NCBI GenBank assembly: GCA_937906775.1
Contig: CALCUD010000109.1
Location: 1 to 21,199 of the forward strand
Source of the DNA: an uncultured Clostridia bacterium
GTDB taxonomy: Bacteria > Bacillota > Clostridia > Christensenellales > Aristaeellaceae
DNA length: 21,199 nt
Direction: 5' to 3'
This document shows, in pieces, positions 5,814-12,969 of this stretch; position 1 is the stretch's first letter; the number at the start of each line of letters is the position of its first letter. The position numbers and the translations under genes are program-made. The notes under the pieces are model-generated. The model worked only from the letters and a program-made list of their open reading frames with translations, was not told where the DNA came from and did not search any database.

Positions 5814-7667
5814 TTATTCGTTTTGTACTTCGTTTGCTGCTTTTGCGTTTTCTTTTTCTTCACGGGCTTTCGCGCGTCGTTCGCGTCCACGCTGACGCTC
5901 TTTTTCTTTTCGAGCTTCTTCTACCGGATCGACCGGAATGTGATCAAACGCTTCCGGTGGAATATCGAAACAACCGATAAAGCTGAAATGGATCTCGATG
6001 CTGCGGATAGGTTCTCCGTTCTCGTCCTGCTCAAGATGATGAACGATGATCTTATCAACAAATTCCCGAACCATATCATCCGTCAGTTCATCTACATTCC
6101 GATACTTGTGCAGCAGTTTCATGAATTGATCCGTCCGGTCAACGCCTGATTGCAGTTCGTTCATCCGCTGCGTTTCACTCTGAAGCGTTTCCTGCAGCTC
6201 AGCCTGTTCATATTCATATGAGGAAGACAGCTTTTCAAAACGTTCATCTGTGATCTTTTCCATAGCGTAATCCTCATAAAGTTTCTTCACCAGATGATTC
6301 AATTCCGCGATCCGTTTTTCCATCTGACGGATTCTTTTTCTGATCGCAGTGATCTCGCCTGGTTGCTGTTGACTGGCGACCTGTTCCAGTTTCCTGCGAA
6401 AACTATCTTCATCATGAAACGCATATTTGCTGATTGCCCGTATGGACTGATGAACAAGTTCCTGGAGAATATTCAGAGAGACGACATTGGATGTACAGGT
6501 TTTCTCTACGCGATATGAGGATTTGGAATATTCACTGCACTGGAAATAATCGCGATAGTATCGTTTCCCGTTTTCTTTGAGATGCAGGCAACGCTGCTCC
6601 GTCATCATGGTTCCGCATTCGCCGCAGAAAACCAGCTTATGAAACGGGCTGAATTCGCCGTAATCACCATGATGAAATTTCTTGCGATGCAAAACTTTCT
6701 GAGCTAGTTCCCATACTTCCGGAGATACAATCGGCTCATGCGCGTTTTCAAAAACACAGCGTTTCTCAACAGGAGTAGTAACGTATTTTTTCAGACCAGG
6801 TACTTTTTCTTTTTTGAAGTTGACGAGCCAGCCTTTGTACTCTTCCCGGCCGATGATATCAGTGATTCGGTTCGTACTCCAATCATACTTACGTGACTCA
6901 GCGATCGGATGACTGCTTTTTCCGATTCCTTTCCGTTCCTTGTAATACCCCGGCACTTCAAAACGTTCATTCTTCATACGGGTCGCGATCTGTCCCGGAA
7001 ACATACCTTCTTCTGCTAAATGAAAAATGTACCGAACTACTGCCGCCGCTTCTTCATCAATGACCCAGTGATCTTTCTGTTGAGGATCACGGATGTAACC
7101 GTATGGCGGAATGCTGGAAAGAGGTTTCCCCGATTGACCCTTCTGATGATAAGCCAGTGAGATTTTTCGTGACTGATCCCGCAGATACCATTCGTTGACA
7201 ATGTTCAGAATGCCGGAGAATTCCGTACTGGCCGGATCAGTGGTATCGATGCTGTTGTTAACAGCAATGAAACGAACATCCAGCTTTCCAAAGTACATTT
7301 CCGTATAGAATCCGGTTTCAATATGATTGCGCCCGACACGGCTCATATCCTTGACAATCACCGTTGATATGAAACCCGCTTCGATATCCTCGATCATCTG
7401 AAGCCAACCGGGACGGAGAAAGTCACCGCCGGAATATCCGTCATCCGTATAGTGGCGGATATTTTCAAATCCATTCTCACGGGCATAATTCTCCAGAAGT
7501 TTTTTCTGATTCATGATGGAATTTGATTCACCCTGCAGCTCATCATCACGGGACAGACGCTCATATAACGCGGTGATGTTTTTGTTTTCCGGTTTCATCT
7601 TGCGCTTTAATCTGGACGTTGCCACATTGATGTTCTCCAACAAAAGATCCATAGAAGTTTTGCTCAT
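5814..7667 (-). CDS. Large serine recombinase B
   Basis: The 617-residue product is a site-specific integrase/excisionase of the large serine (TnpX-like) type. The resolvase catalytic domain is at about 31-170 with nucleophile Ser39 in A-L-Y-E-R-L-S-R-D-D-E-L and the V-K-D-M-S-R-V-G-R-N motif near 104-113. The recombinase DNA-binding domain is at about 180-300. A zinc ribbon follows with C348-G-E-C351 and later C377 and C391, then a coiled coil at about 425-500 and a very basic, Arg/Lys/Glu-rich tail. GGAGG stands 8 nt before the ATG. It starts 14 bp after recombinase A ends, so the two are co-transcribed. The two proteins share motifs throughout but are clearly diverged, so this is an old pair and not a recent duplication. 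The 30-residue extension before the catalytic domain is longer than in recombinase A. Confidence 0.92.
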   Translation of the reverse strand: MSKTSMDLLLENINVATSRLKRKMKPENKNITALYERLSRDDELQGESNSIMNQKKLLENYARENGFENIRHYTDDGYSGGDFLRPGWLQMIEDIEAGFISTVIVKDMSRVGRNHIETGFYTEMYFGKLDVRFIAVNNSIDTTDPASTEFSGILNIVNEWYLRDQSRKISLAYHQKGQSGKPLSSIPPYGYIRDPQQKDHWVIDEEAAAVVRYIFHLAEEGMFPGQIATRMKNERFEVPGYYKERKGIGKSSHPIAESRKYDWSTNRITDIIGREEYKGWLVNFKKEKVPGLKKYVTTPVEKRCVFENAHEPIVSPEVWELAQKVLHRKKFHHGDYGEFSPFHKLVFCGECGTMMTEQRCLHLKENGKRYYRDYFQCSEYSKSSYRVEKTCTSNVVSLNILQELVHQSIRAISKYAFHDEDSFRRKLEQVASQQQPGEITAIRKRIRQMEKRIAELNHLVKKLYEDYAMEKITDERFEKLSSSYEYEQAELQETLQSETQRMNELQSGVDRTDQFMKLLHKYRNVDELTDDMVREFVDKIIVHHLEQDENGEPIRSIEIHFSFIGCFDIPPEAFDHIPVDPVEEARKEKERQRGRERRAKAREEKENAKAANEVQNE

Positions 7668-7681
7668 TTTCTTTTTCCTCC

Positions 7682-9457
7682 TTATGCAGACTTACTCATT
7701 GCCGCAATTCTCTTTTCTTTCCTGCGAAGATAACTGGCATGGTTTTTTTCACGCTGCTTCGCTCTGCACTGTTCCTCTTCCAATTCTTCCGCTGTCATTT
7801 CGGTCGGAATCTGTGAAACGGAGAATTGCCCGATGAATCGGAAGTGGATTTCGATCTGAACAGTACGCTCGCCATTCACTTTCTTTGGCGCGGATACTTC
7901 GATCCGATCAATGAACGCATTGATCATGGCCGGGGTGATCTCATCCGCATCGCGATATTTTTTCGCGAGTGAGATAAACGAGCTGATGCTTTCCGGACCA
8001 ACACCGTTCTCGGATAGCTCAGCTTCTTCTCTTTCCACCAAATCACGAAGCGCCTGCTGTTCCTGTTCAAAGGAAACGGAAAGCATTTCAAACCGTTTCT
8101 CCGGCGTGATCCCTTTGGCAAAGGATTCATACAGCTTACGGATGGTAACATCCAGTTCAGCGATACGCTGTTTTGCTTTCTGAATCTCTTTGCTTCTGTC
8201 TTTCACTGTGCTTTCATGAACCTGTTCCGCTGTCCTTTTGATTTGTTCCGCAAACGCGTTCTCATCCGTGATAGCCAACTGACCGACATCATGGATTGCT
8301 TTCCGGATCAACGTAAGGATTTGATCAGTTGAAGTATAATGACAGGTACATTTCTTTTTTCCTTTGCCATGCGTGTAGGTGGAACAGTCGTAATAATCAT
8401 CTGACTTTCTTCCGCTATCCTTTGCCTTGCCGCGATGATTATTCATCAAGGCACCGCAATCAGCACAGAAAAGTTTTCCTGTCAGCGGATTGGCTTCACC
8501 TGTCGTATCGACACGTCGTCGCACCTGAAGCGCAATCTGTGCCAGTTCCCAGTCATCCGGTGAGATGATTGCCTCATGGGTATTCTCGAAAACCATTTGA
8601 TCCTCCGGGCTGTTCTTTACACGCTGTGCCTTCAGCCCATTTTTCTCGGATCGGAAATTTACAGTACATCCCATATATTCCGCGCGTTGAAGAATATTGG
8701 TCACTGTCGCACCGTTCCATGCATACGGTCTTGACATATCCGTATTGGACCGGCTCATGCAATTCTTATGAATTGCATTGTAGTACGCGGGACACATGAT
8801 TTCTTCTTCAGTCAGAATACGGGCAATGTCATAAGGACCGTGGCACGAGATCGCCAACTGAAAGATCCGTTTCACAACATTCGCGGCTTCATCATCCACC
8901 AGCCAATGATTTTTGTCGTCCGGGTCTTTTCGATATCCGTAAACACACAGGTTGTTGGTCGGTAAGCCTGACTTTCCCTTTTGCTTGTAGCAGGTACGCA
9001 TCTTCCGTGACTGGTCGTGCAGATACAACTCGTTCAGCACATTCATGAAAGGCGCGAACTCGCTGCTGATCGGATTGATCGTATCCACACCATTGCCAAT
9101 GGCAATGAAGCGAACATTTTTCTTGCGGAAATACACTTCCGTAAAAAAACCGGTCATGATGTAGTCACGACCGACACGACTCAGATCCTTTGCAATCACA
9201 GTCGTGACCTTGCCCGCGTTGATGTCAGCCAGGAGTTGTTTCCATCCGGGGCGGTTGAAGTCTTTACCGGAGAAACCGTCATCTGTATAGTGCTGACAGT
9301 TGGTGAAACCGTTCTCTGCTGCGTAATTCAACAGATACGATTTCTGATTGGTAATGGAATTGGATTCACCCTGCAGTTCATCGTCGCGGGACAACCGCTC
9401 ATACAGTGCGGTAATGGGTTGTACTGTCAGGGTATTCTGGGTGTTTGTTTGGACCAT
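7682..9457 (-). CDS. Large serine recombinase A
   Basis: This is a 591-residue site-specific recombinase of the TnpX-like family. Catalytic Ser23 sits in A-L-Y-E-R-L-S-R-D-D-E-L, and the A-K-D-L-S-R-V-G-R-D motif is near 89-98. The DNA-binding domain is at about 165-290 and the zinc ribbon has C331-A-D-C334 with C358 and C370. A coiled coil (about 400-470) and a basic tail follow. I chose the ATG at 9457 because AAAGGAGGG stands 6 nt upstream; the frame runs open to 9646 without a matching site. It is the first gene of the minus-strand block and diverges from the regulator gene at 9613. With recombinase B it probably drives excision and insertion of the element. Which one acts in which direction, or whether both are needed, cannot be seen. 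Confidence 0.92.
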   Translation of the reverse strand: MVQTNTQNTLTVQPITALYERLSRDDELQGESNSITNQKSYLLNYAAENGFTNCQHYTDDGFSGKDFNRPGWKQLLADINAGKVTTVIAKDLSRVGRDYIMTGFFTEVYFRKKNVRFIAIGNGVDTINPISSEFAPFMNVLNELYLHDQSRKMRTCYKQKGKSGLPTNNLCVYGYRKDPDDKNHWLVDDEAANVVKRIFQLAISCHGPYDIARILTEEEIMCPAYYNAIHKNCMSRSNTDMSRPYAWNGATVTNILQRAEYMGCTVNFRSEKNGLKAQRVKNSPEDQMVFENTHEAIISPDDWELAQIALQVRRRVDTTGEANPLTGKLFCADCGALMNNHRGKAKDSGRKSDDYYDCSTYTHGKGKKKCTCHYTSTDQILTLIRKAIHDVGQLAITDENAFAEQIKRTAEQVHESTVKDRSKEIQKAKQRIAELDVTIRKLYESFAKGITPEKRFEMLSVSFEQEQQALRDLVEREEAELSENGVGPESISSFISLAKKYRDADEITPAMINAFIDRIEVSAPKKVNGERTVQIEIHFRFIGQFSVSQIPTEMTAEELEEEQCRAKQREKNHASYLRRKEKRIAAMSKSA

Positions 9458-9557
9458 ATGATCCCTCCTTTTCTGAGGGTAATTTGTTCTCCCTCTATGC
9501 ATAGGACAAAGCAGGTATGATTTCGGAACTGTTTTGAAAAAATATATTTGGGAAATT

Positions 9558-9586
9558 TTGAAATACGTCTGATCACGCTGTATAAT
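9558..9586 (+). promoter_or_regulatory. Consensus sigma-A promoter for the regulator gene
   Basis: TTGAAA (9558-9563) and TATAAT (9581-9586) are separated by exactly 17 bp. The gene start at 9613 lies 26 bp downstream, leaving a short leader with a purine-rich ribosome site (AAAGGGGGG, ending at 9603). The 155-bp divergent region also has to hold the recombinase A promoter, for which I see no strong match. Confidence 0.75.
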
Positions 9587-9612
9587 TAATATGGAAAGGG
9601 GGGCAGATAGCA

Positions 9613-10476
9613 TTGGTTCATGATGATGACTGGTATGATGATCCACTGGATGACGAAGTAGATTCCATTACGAATACTGCTTATGATGTCCCCCTTTATG
9701 ATGAAGACGGAAACGAAATTTCGGACGATGATCTTCTTTGGAATGCTGTTCCGGATGAAACTGATCCGGAGGACGAAACCGATGACTGGCAATATGATGA
9801 TTCCGATTCTGTTGATTCAGCTGAACAATCATCGGAAGGGGCTGCGCTTCAGGATGAAAGATCCGCTGCTGAGCGCAGAAAGAGAATCGCGCAAAGTGTT
9901 CGTGAAGAAGCGTTGCGCCGGTTAGAACTATCAGCCAGAACAACGCAGGATTACATGACGATCGTTTCATGGTATGACCGGAAAGAGCAAAGCCGGATGC
10001 GAAAGGAGCGGAGATATGAAAGCCTGCGGGGAGATATCCCACTGGAATACGGTTCGTCGCCGGAAGCAGAAATCGTTCCGCATAGTCTGGGTCGGCCTAC
10101 GTTTCATCAGATCTGCCGCGGGGAATACGATGATTATCTGGCAAACTGCCTGTTTACCATGCATGACCTGACAGATAAATCCTATCTGCGAAGGATCATC
10201 TATGATCTCAAACTGGATCATAAGGAGATAGTCTATTTTCTCGGCATACGTTTGTATCCGGTGAAGAAGCTGGCAGCGCTACGCAATCAGAGCGAGCGGA
10301 ACATCCGAAAAGTGCGGGATACTGTGCGAAGAAAGATTCAAAAGAAAGCGTTTGATGTTTTGACGAAAAAGCAAGAGCGCCATGATGATCTGACACATCA
10401 GGAACATGAATTTTTGAAAGCTTACAATCCGATCACAGGAGAGTGTAAATACGATGAAGACGAAAAATCCGTTTGA
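9613..10476 (+). CDS. Acidic protein with sigma-region-4-like C-terminal half
   Basis: The 287-residue product begins at a TTG codon 9 nt after AAAGGGGGG. Residues 1-75 are extraordinarily rich in Asp and Glu, with few basic residues. Residues 85-135 are basic and helical. The C-terminal part (about 185-260) reads T-D-K-S-Y-L-R-R-I-I-Y-D-L-K, then a helix-turn-helix-like stretch L-A-A-L-R-N-Q-S-E-R-N-I-R-K-V-R-D-T-V-R-R-K-I. This resembles sigma region 4 or a related DNA-binding fold. It diverges from the recombinase operon and overlaps the next gene by 23 bp. A role in switching on the recombination and transfer block is likely by position, not proven. Confidence 0.6.
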   Translation: MVHDDDWYDDPLDDEVDSITNTAYDVPLYDEDGNEISDDDLLWNAVPDETDPEDETDDWQYDDSDSVDSAEQSSEGAALQDERSAAERRKRIAQSVREEALRRLELSARTTQDYMTIVSWYDRKEQSRMRKERRYESLRGDIPLEYGSSPEAEIVPHSLGRPTFHQICRGEYDDYLANCLFTMHDLTDKSYLRRIIYDLKLDHKEIVYFLGIRLYPVKKLAALRNQSERNIRKVRDTVRRKIQKKAFDVLTKKQERHDDLTHQEHEFLKAYNPITGECKYDEDEKSV

Positions 10477-11338
10477 ATATACTGCTGCTCACTGGGTTCG
10501 ATATTCCGACTACGAATGGAGGGGAGCAGAAGATGGACATGAATACGTGATGCCGAAACCCGATGCGAAGCCGGCGGTATATGATCCGATCTCAATTGCG
10601 GATGATCTGACTGTTGATGCAATCAATATTGGTCTGCTTATCTTTCACAAAGCTCCGGATGATGAGATCCGATCTGCTATGCTTACTTTTGCACGGTCGT
10701 ATGGTCTGTTGGGCTTAATGACTGCATTGCCGACCACATCAAAATTCATTGAATATGAAAAGGTGTACCTGTTGAAAAACCAGTTTCTGCGTCAGGAAAG
10801 GTTGGATACCCTGGACTATTTGAAACTGTTCTTTCCTTTCAGAATGCCCGATTTTCAGAAACAAGGGATCGAATCCCTATGGAATGTTCCCGGCGAAGAC
10901 CGGATGCAGGCAGCGCTAACGATGACCTTCCGGAATGATCCGCAGGCAAAGGGCATGTCCTTTATGCGGGATTACGGGGAACGCTTTGACTGGCAGAAGG
11001 AGATCTTCCGCGATTGGGCATTTACATTTGTTTCCGCGTTCATGTACTACCATGACAAGGATATCCTGGACAGGAACACACTGGAACTGTATAAACAAGG
11101 GCTTGCCTGCTTTGAAGGCAACGCGCCTTCCTATCACTTGGAGTTAAAGGAACACCCGGTCATGGTGTGGGATTTCCATTCGCTGATGATGGCTGTGAAG
11201 TTTCTGTTCTCACTCAAGCTGACTGATCCGGAACAGCCGATGAAAATGTGTGAGCATTGTCAGAAGGCTTTTATCGCTAAACGACCGGATACCCGTTTCT
11301 GCTCCGCTTCCTGCAGGGACAAACATAAACGGGAATGA
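10454..11338 (+). CDS. DUF6076-like protein with C-terminal zinc finger
   Basis: This 294-residue protein begins inside the preceding gene (23-bp overlap), so the two are likely coupled. The last 30 residues carry a clear metal-binding motif, M-C-E-H-C-Q-K-A-F-I-A-K-R then F-C-S-A-S-C-R-D-K-H, a treble-clef-like finger seen in many Clostridia mobile-element proteins. The rest is helical with no catalytic motif that I recognise; residues 60-140 contain L-G-L-M-T-A-L-P and an aromatic-rich stretch. It may bind DNA or RNA and work with the upstream regulator. The family name is from memory of the overall look and is uncertain; the zinc finger is directly visible. Confidence 0.55.
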   Translation: MKTKNPFEYTAAHWVRYSDYEWRGAEDGHEYVMPKPDAKPAVYDPISIADDLTVDAINIGLLIFHKAPDDEIRSAMLTFARSYGLLGLMTALPTTSKFIEYEKVYLLKNQFLRQERLDTLDYLKLFFPFRMPDFQKQGIESLWNVPGEDRMQAALTMTFRNDPQAKGMSFMRDYGERFDWQKEIFRDWAFTFVSAFMYYHDKDILDRNTLELYKQGLACFEGNAPSYHLELKEHPVMVWDFHSLMMAVKFLFSLKLTDPEQPMKMCEHCQKAFIAKRPDTRFCSASCRDKHKRE

Positions 11339-11346
11339 TCGTTCCA

Positions 11347-11649
11347 TCAGGCGGAAATGAAATCCAGTAAAGCGATTGTCAAGCTTGTCACCTTTCCTAG
11401 CAGCCATTCTCCGATATAGGGGAATACCGCTAAGAGTAATCCGATACAGATCGTTCTTGTGAGAATATCTGCGGGCTGATGTGTGATGAATCCCGCGGCG
11501 GAGCCGAAAAGAAAGACACTCGCTAAGATATGCGTCAGGATAGAAGACAAACCCAGCAACAGCGAGCTGAAAAGATGCAGGACCAATAAGACTGGAATAA
11601 GTGCCAGTGATATTGCCTTGAACGGCAGTTTCAGTAAGCTGATGAACAT
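11347..11649 (-). CDS. Small membrane protein of mobile-element type
   Basis: The 100-residue product has three or so hydrophobic segments (about 7-30, 32-54 and 64-82) joined by short polar turns, ending G-E-W-L-L-G-K-V-T-S-L-T. GGAGG lies 8 nt before the ATG. Similar small membrane proteins of unknown function travel with conjugative and mobilizable elements of Clostridia. It converges on the zinc-finger gene, with only 8 bp between their ends. A link to a helper's mating apparatus, or to entry exclusion, would be a guess. Confidence 0.65.
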   Translation of the reverse strand: MFISLLKLPFKAISLALIPVLLVLHLFSSLLLGLSSILTHILASVFLFGSAAGFITHQPADILTRTICIGLLLAVFPYIGEWLLGKVTSLTIALLDFISA

Positions 11650-11677
11650 TCCATTTTCCTCCGATTTTTGATTTATA

Positions 11678-11729
11678 AGCCCATTTTTGAAGAAGACGAT
11701 GAATATATCGACCGATTCAAAAATGGGCT
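11678..11729. terminator. 14-bp perfect inverted repeat, probable terminator
   Basis: AGCCCATTTTTGAA (11678-11691) pairs with TTCAAAAATGGGCT (11716-11729) around a 24-nt loop. It lies between tnpV and the small membrane protein gene. On the plus strand GTTTTGCG follows, so the U-run is weak. Confidence 0.5.
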
Positions 11730-11824
11730 GTTTTGCGTTCCGGAGCCATTGATTTTACTGGACTTATGAATGGCTAAAACGTAACATTCAACTGAATTTT
11801 CTGTTTGATTTTCATGACTGCGTT

Positions 11825-12175
11825 TCAGTCATAGATGAATTCGGACAGAACGATTTCTTCAGCTCGATGATGAATGCTGTTCATCCGTCGCACCCATTCC
11901 ATCTGATCCGTTGCTTTCAGTGCTTCGGTAATACCTTCCGCCTGTTTCATCTGCGAAACCATCAATTCCAGACGCTCATAGCAGGTATCATCGATTTCAT
12001 GCAGATGTTCCATAAGTTTTCCGGACAAGAGCAATCGAGTGAACAAGCCGGGGCGGTTTTTCCGGAGATACTCCATGCGCATCTGGCCATACTTTCCAAC
12101 CGGGTGCTGTTCTTCTTCGGTCAATCCAAGGTCCGGGAAGTAATAATCTCCGCAACGATAGTACTTGAGTTTCAT
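11825..12175 (-). CDS. tnpV: Transposon-encoded protein TnpV
   Basis: This 116-residue protein matches the TnpV family: G-D-Y-Y-F-P-D-L near the start, P-V-G-K-Y-G-Q-M-R, R-P-G-L-F-T-R-L-L-L-S-G-K-L, and the C-terminal E-G-I-T-E-A-L-K-A-T-D-Q-M-E-W-V-R-R-M-N-S with E-E-I-V-L-S-E-F-I-Y-D. I chose the ATG at 12175, with GAGAGG upstream; the longer frame from 12238 would translate through a terminator hairpin. The family is a hallmark of Tn4451-type mobilizable elements and has no settled function. A hairpin with a U7 tract lies between this gene and upstream minus-strand sequence. A second TnpV is encoded at 20425-20808 on the other strand; both end I-Y-D. Confidence 0.85.
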   Translation of the reverse strand: MKLKYYRCGDYYFPDLGLTEEEQHPVGKYGQMRMEYLRKNRPGLFTRLLLSGKLMEHLHEIDDTCYERLELMVSQMKQAEGITEALKATDQMEWVRRMNSIHHRAEEIVLSEFIYD

Positions 12176-12201
12176 GGGGAAACCTCTCTTTCCGCTGCAA
12201 T

Positions 12202-12303
12202 AAAAAAAGCAGCTATGATTTGAAGGTTTATCCTTCAAGCCATAACTGCTTGATTTTCAATGGCTTAAGCCATTTCTGAGGGAGCAGGATGAAACCTTCC
12301 CTC
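12202..12303 (-). promoter_or_regulatory. Attenuator-like leader upstream of tnpV
   Basis: On the minus strand three structures occur in order. First is a hairpin of GAGGGA/TCCCTC with AGG/CCT (12278-12303). Next is a palindrome ATGGCTTAAGCCAT (12260-12273). Last is a terminator with 20-nt arms, 17 matched (12207-12226, 12232-12251), followed by seven U residues (12208-12202). AAGCCAT from the palindrome can also pair with ATGGCTT of the terminator arm, which would prevent terminator formation. It could be a true attenuator or a simple insulating terminator. Confidence 0.5.
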
Positions 12304-12312
12304 ACATAATAA

Positions 12313-12468
12313 CTTGTGATTATAAACATCTATGCCAAGCTGACAGATGAGCAAGAACAGGCCAATGCACTCAAATTGATGGGCTTTATGGACGCGGATA
12401 CCGTTAATTTTAGATATCAATCGGCTCTATCCCTTATAAATCAATGCTTCCGGGCCAAAATTTTGTAA
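12313..12468 (+). pseudogene. Probable C-terminal remnant of a tyrosine integrase
   Basis: An open frame of about 51 codons after a TAA at 12310-12312 reads V-I-I-N-I-Y-A-K-L-T-D-E-Q-E-Q-A. This resembles the end of tyrosine recombinases, where the Tyr in T-L-N-I-Y-A-H-type motifs is the nucleophile. There is no start codon with a ribosome site and nothing integrase-like upstream, so the rest of the gene is missing. It lies about 220 bp from a tRNA 3' fragment, the usual place of an integrase gene next to its attachment site. The assignment rests on a short motif and on context. Confidence 0.4.
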
Positions 12469-12686
12469 CGGTTTTTATAATGGTTTTGGGCAAAAATAAC
12501 TGTTTTATAACTGTAATTTTGGTCGGAAATAGGTGAAAATAATATTCCGGAAGCCGGTATGGAGAGGTTTCATACTGTTGAGCAGAACCGACTTTTTATG
12601 TGTAATATGGCATTTATCATTACCATAACAGTCTGAAAATGGCCAAAATCACAAAAATGAAGCAACCTTTCGATTACTTCTTCTGG

Positions 12687-12733
12687 TGAGCCCGGCGGGA
12701 TTCGAACCCACGACCTTTTGATTCGCAGTCGAT
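12687..12733 (-). tRNA. 3' fragment of a tRNA gene (attachment-site remnant)
   Basis: On the minus strand the sequence runs from an anticodon-loop-like CTGCGAA to a complete T-arm (GTGGG-TTCGAAT-CCCGC), an acceptor strand CGGGCTC and ACCA. No D-arm or 5' acceptor half (expected GAGCCCG) is visible upstream, and the anticodon stem does not pair. It is therefore not a working tRNA but the 3' part left when an element integrated into a tRNA gene, or the copy carried at an element end. Confidence 0.65.
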
Positions 12734-12866
12734 AATGCATAGGACTTGGAACGCCCGATTCTGCTGGATTTGAAGACCATGACCAACAATCTGTAACTGT
12801 GTTATAACTGTTTTCACAATTTTGTCACGGTTGAGGATGGATGAAGCAGATATTTTCTTGAACTTA

Positions 12867-12895
12867 TTGAAAAACCGCATCCAAAACGATATAAT
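12867..12895 (+). promoter_or_regulatory. Consensus promoter of the AAA ATPase gene
   Basis: TTGAAA (12867-12872) and TATAAT (12890-12895) are exactly 17 bp apart, 75 bp before the ATPase start. The direct repeats at 12907-12950 lie downstream of it, in the expected 5' untranslated region. Confidence 0.75.
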
Positions 12896-12906
12896 AAGCC
12901 GAAATC

Positions 12907-12950
12907 AATTTCGCCTAAATGAATTTCGACTAAATCCATTTTGGTAAATT
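12907..12950 (+). repeat. Three direct repeats between promoter and ATPase gene
   Basis: AATTTCGCCTAAAT (12907-12920) and AATTTCGACTAAAT (12922-12935) differ at one position and are spaced 15 bp apart. A third, weaker copy is CATTTTGGTAAAT (about 12938-12950). The first unit overlaps a CGAAAT/ATTTCG inverted pair (12900-12913). The arrangement suggests an operator or an RNA-level control site. Confidence 0.6.
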
Positions 12951-12969
12951 TGAATGTGAGGTAATGACA

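Noticed and set aside
11825..12238. A longer TnpV start at 12238.
   Set aside because: It would translate through the U-run and terminator hairpin, has no ribosome binding site, and exceeds the family's normal N-terminus.
9497..12745. The 11-mer ATGCATAGGAC occurs at 9497-9507, upstream of recombinase A, and at 12735-12745, beside the tRNA fragment; considered as att core copies.
   Set aside because: Dozens of 11-bp matches are expected by chance in a window this size, flanks do not match, and serine recombinase cores are usually only two bases within larger diverged sites.
12674..12880. A minus-strand 68-residue frame containing C-E-S-K-G-R-G-F-E-S-R-R-A.
   Set aside because: It is the translation of the tRNA 3' fragment, a common false gene.
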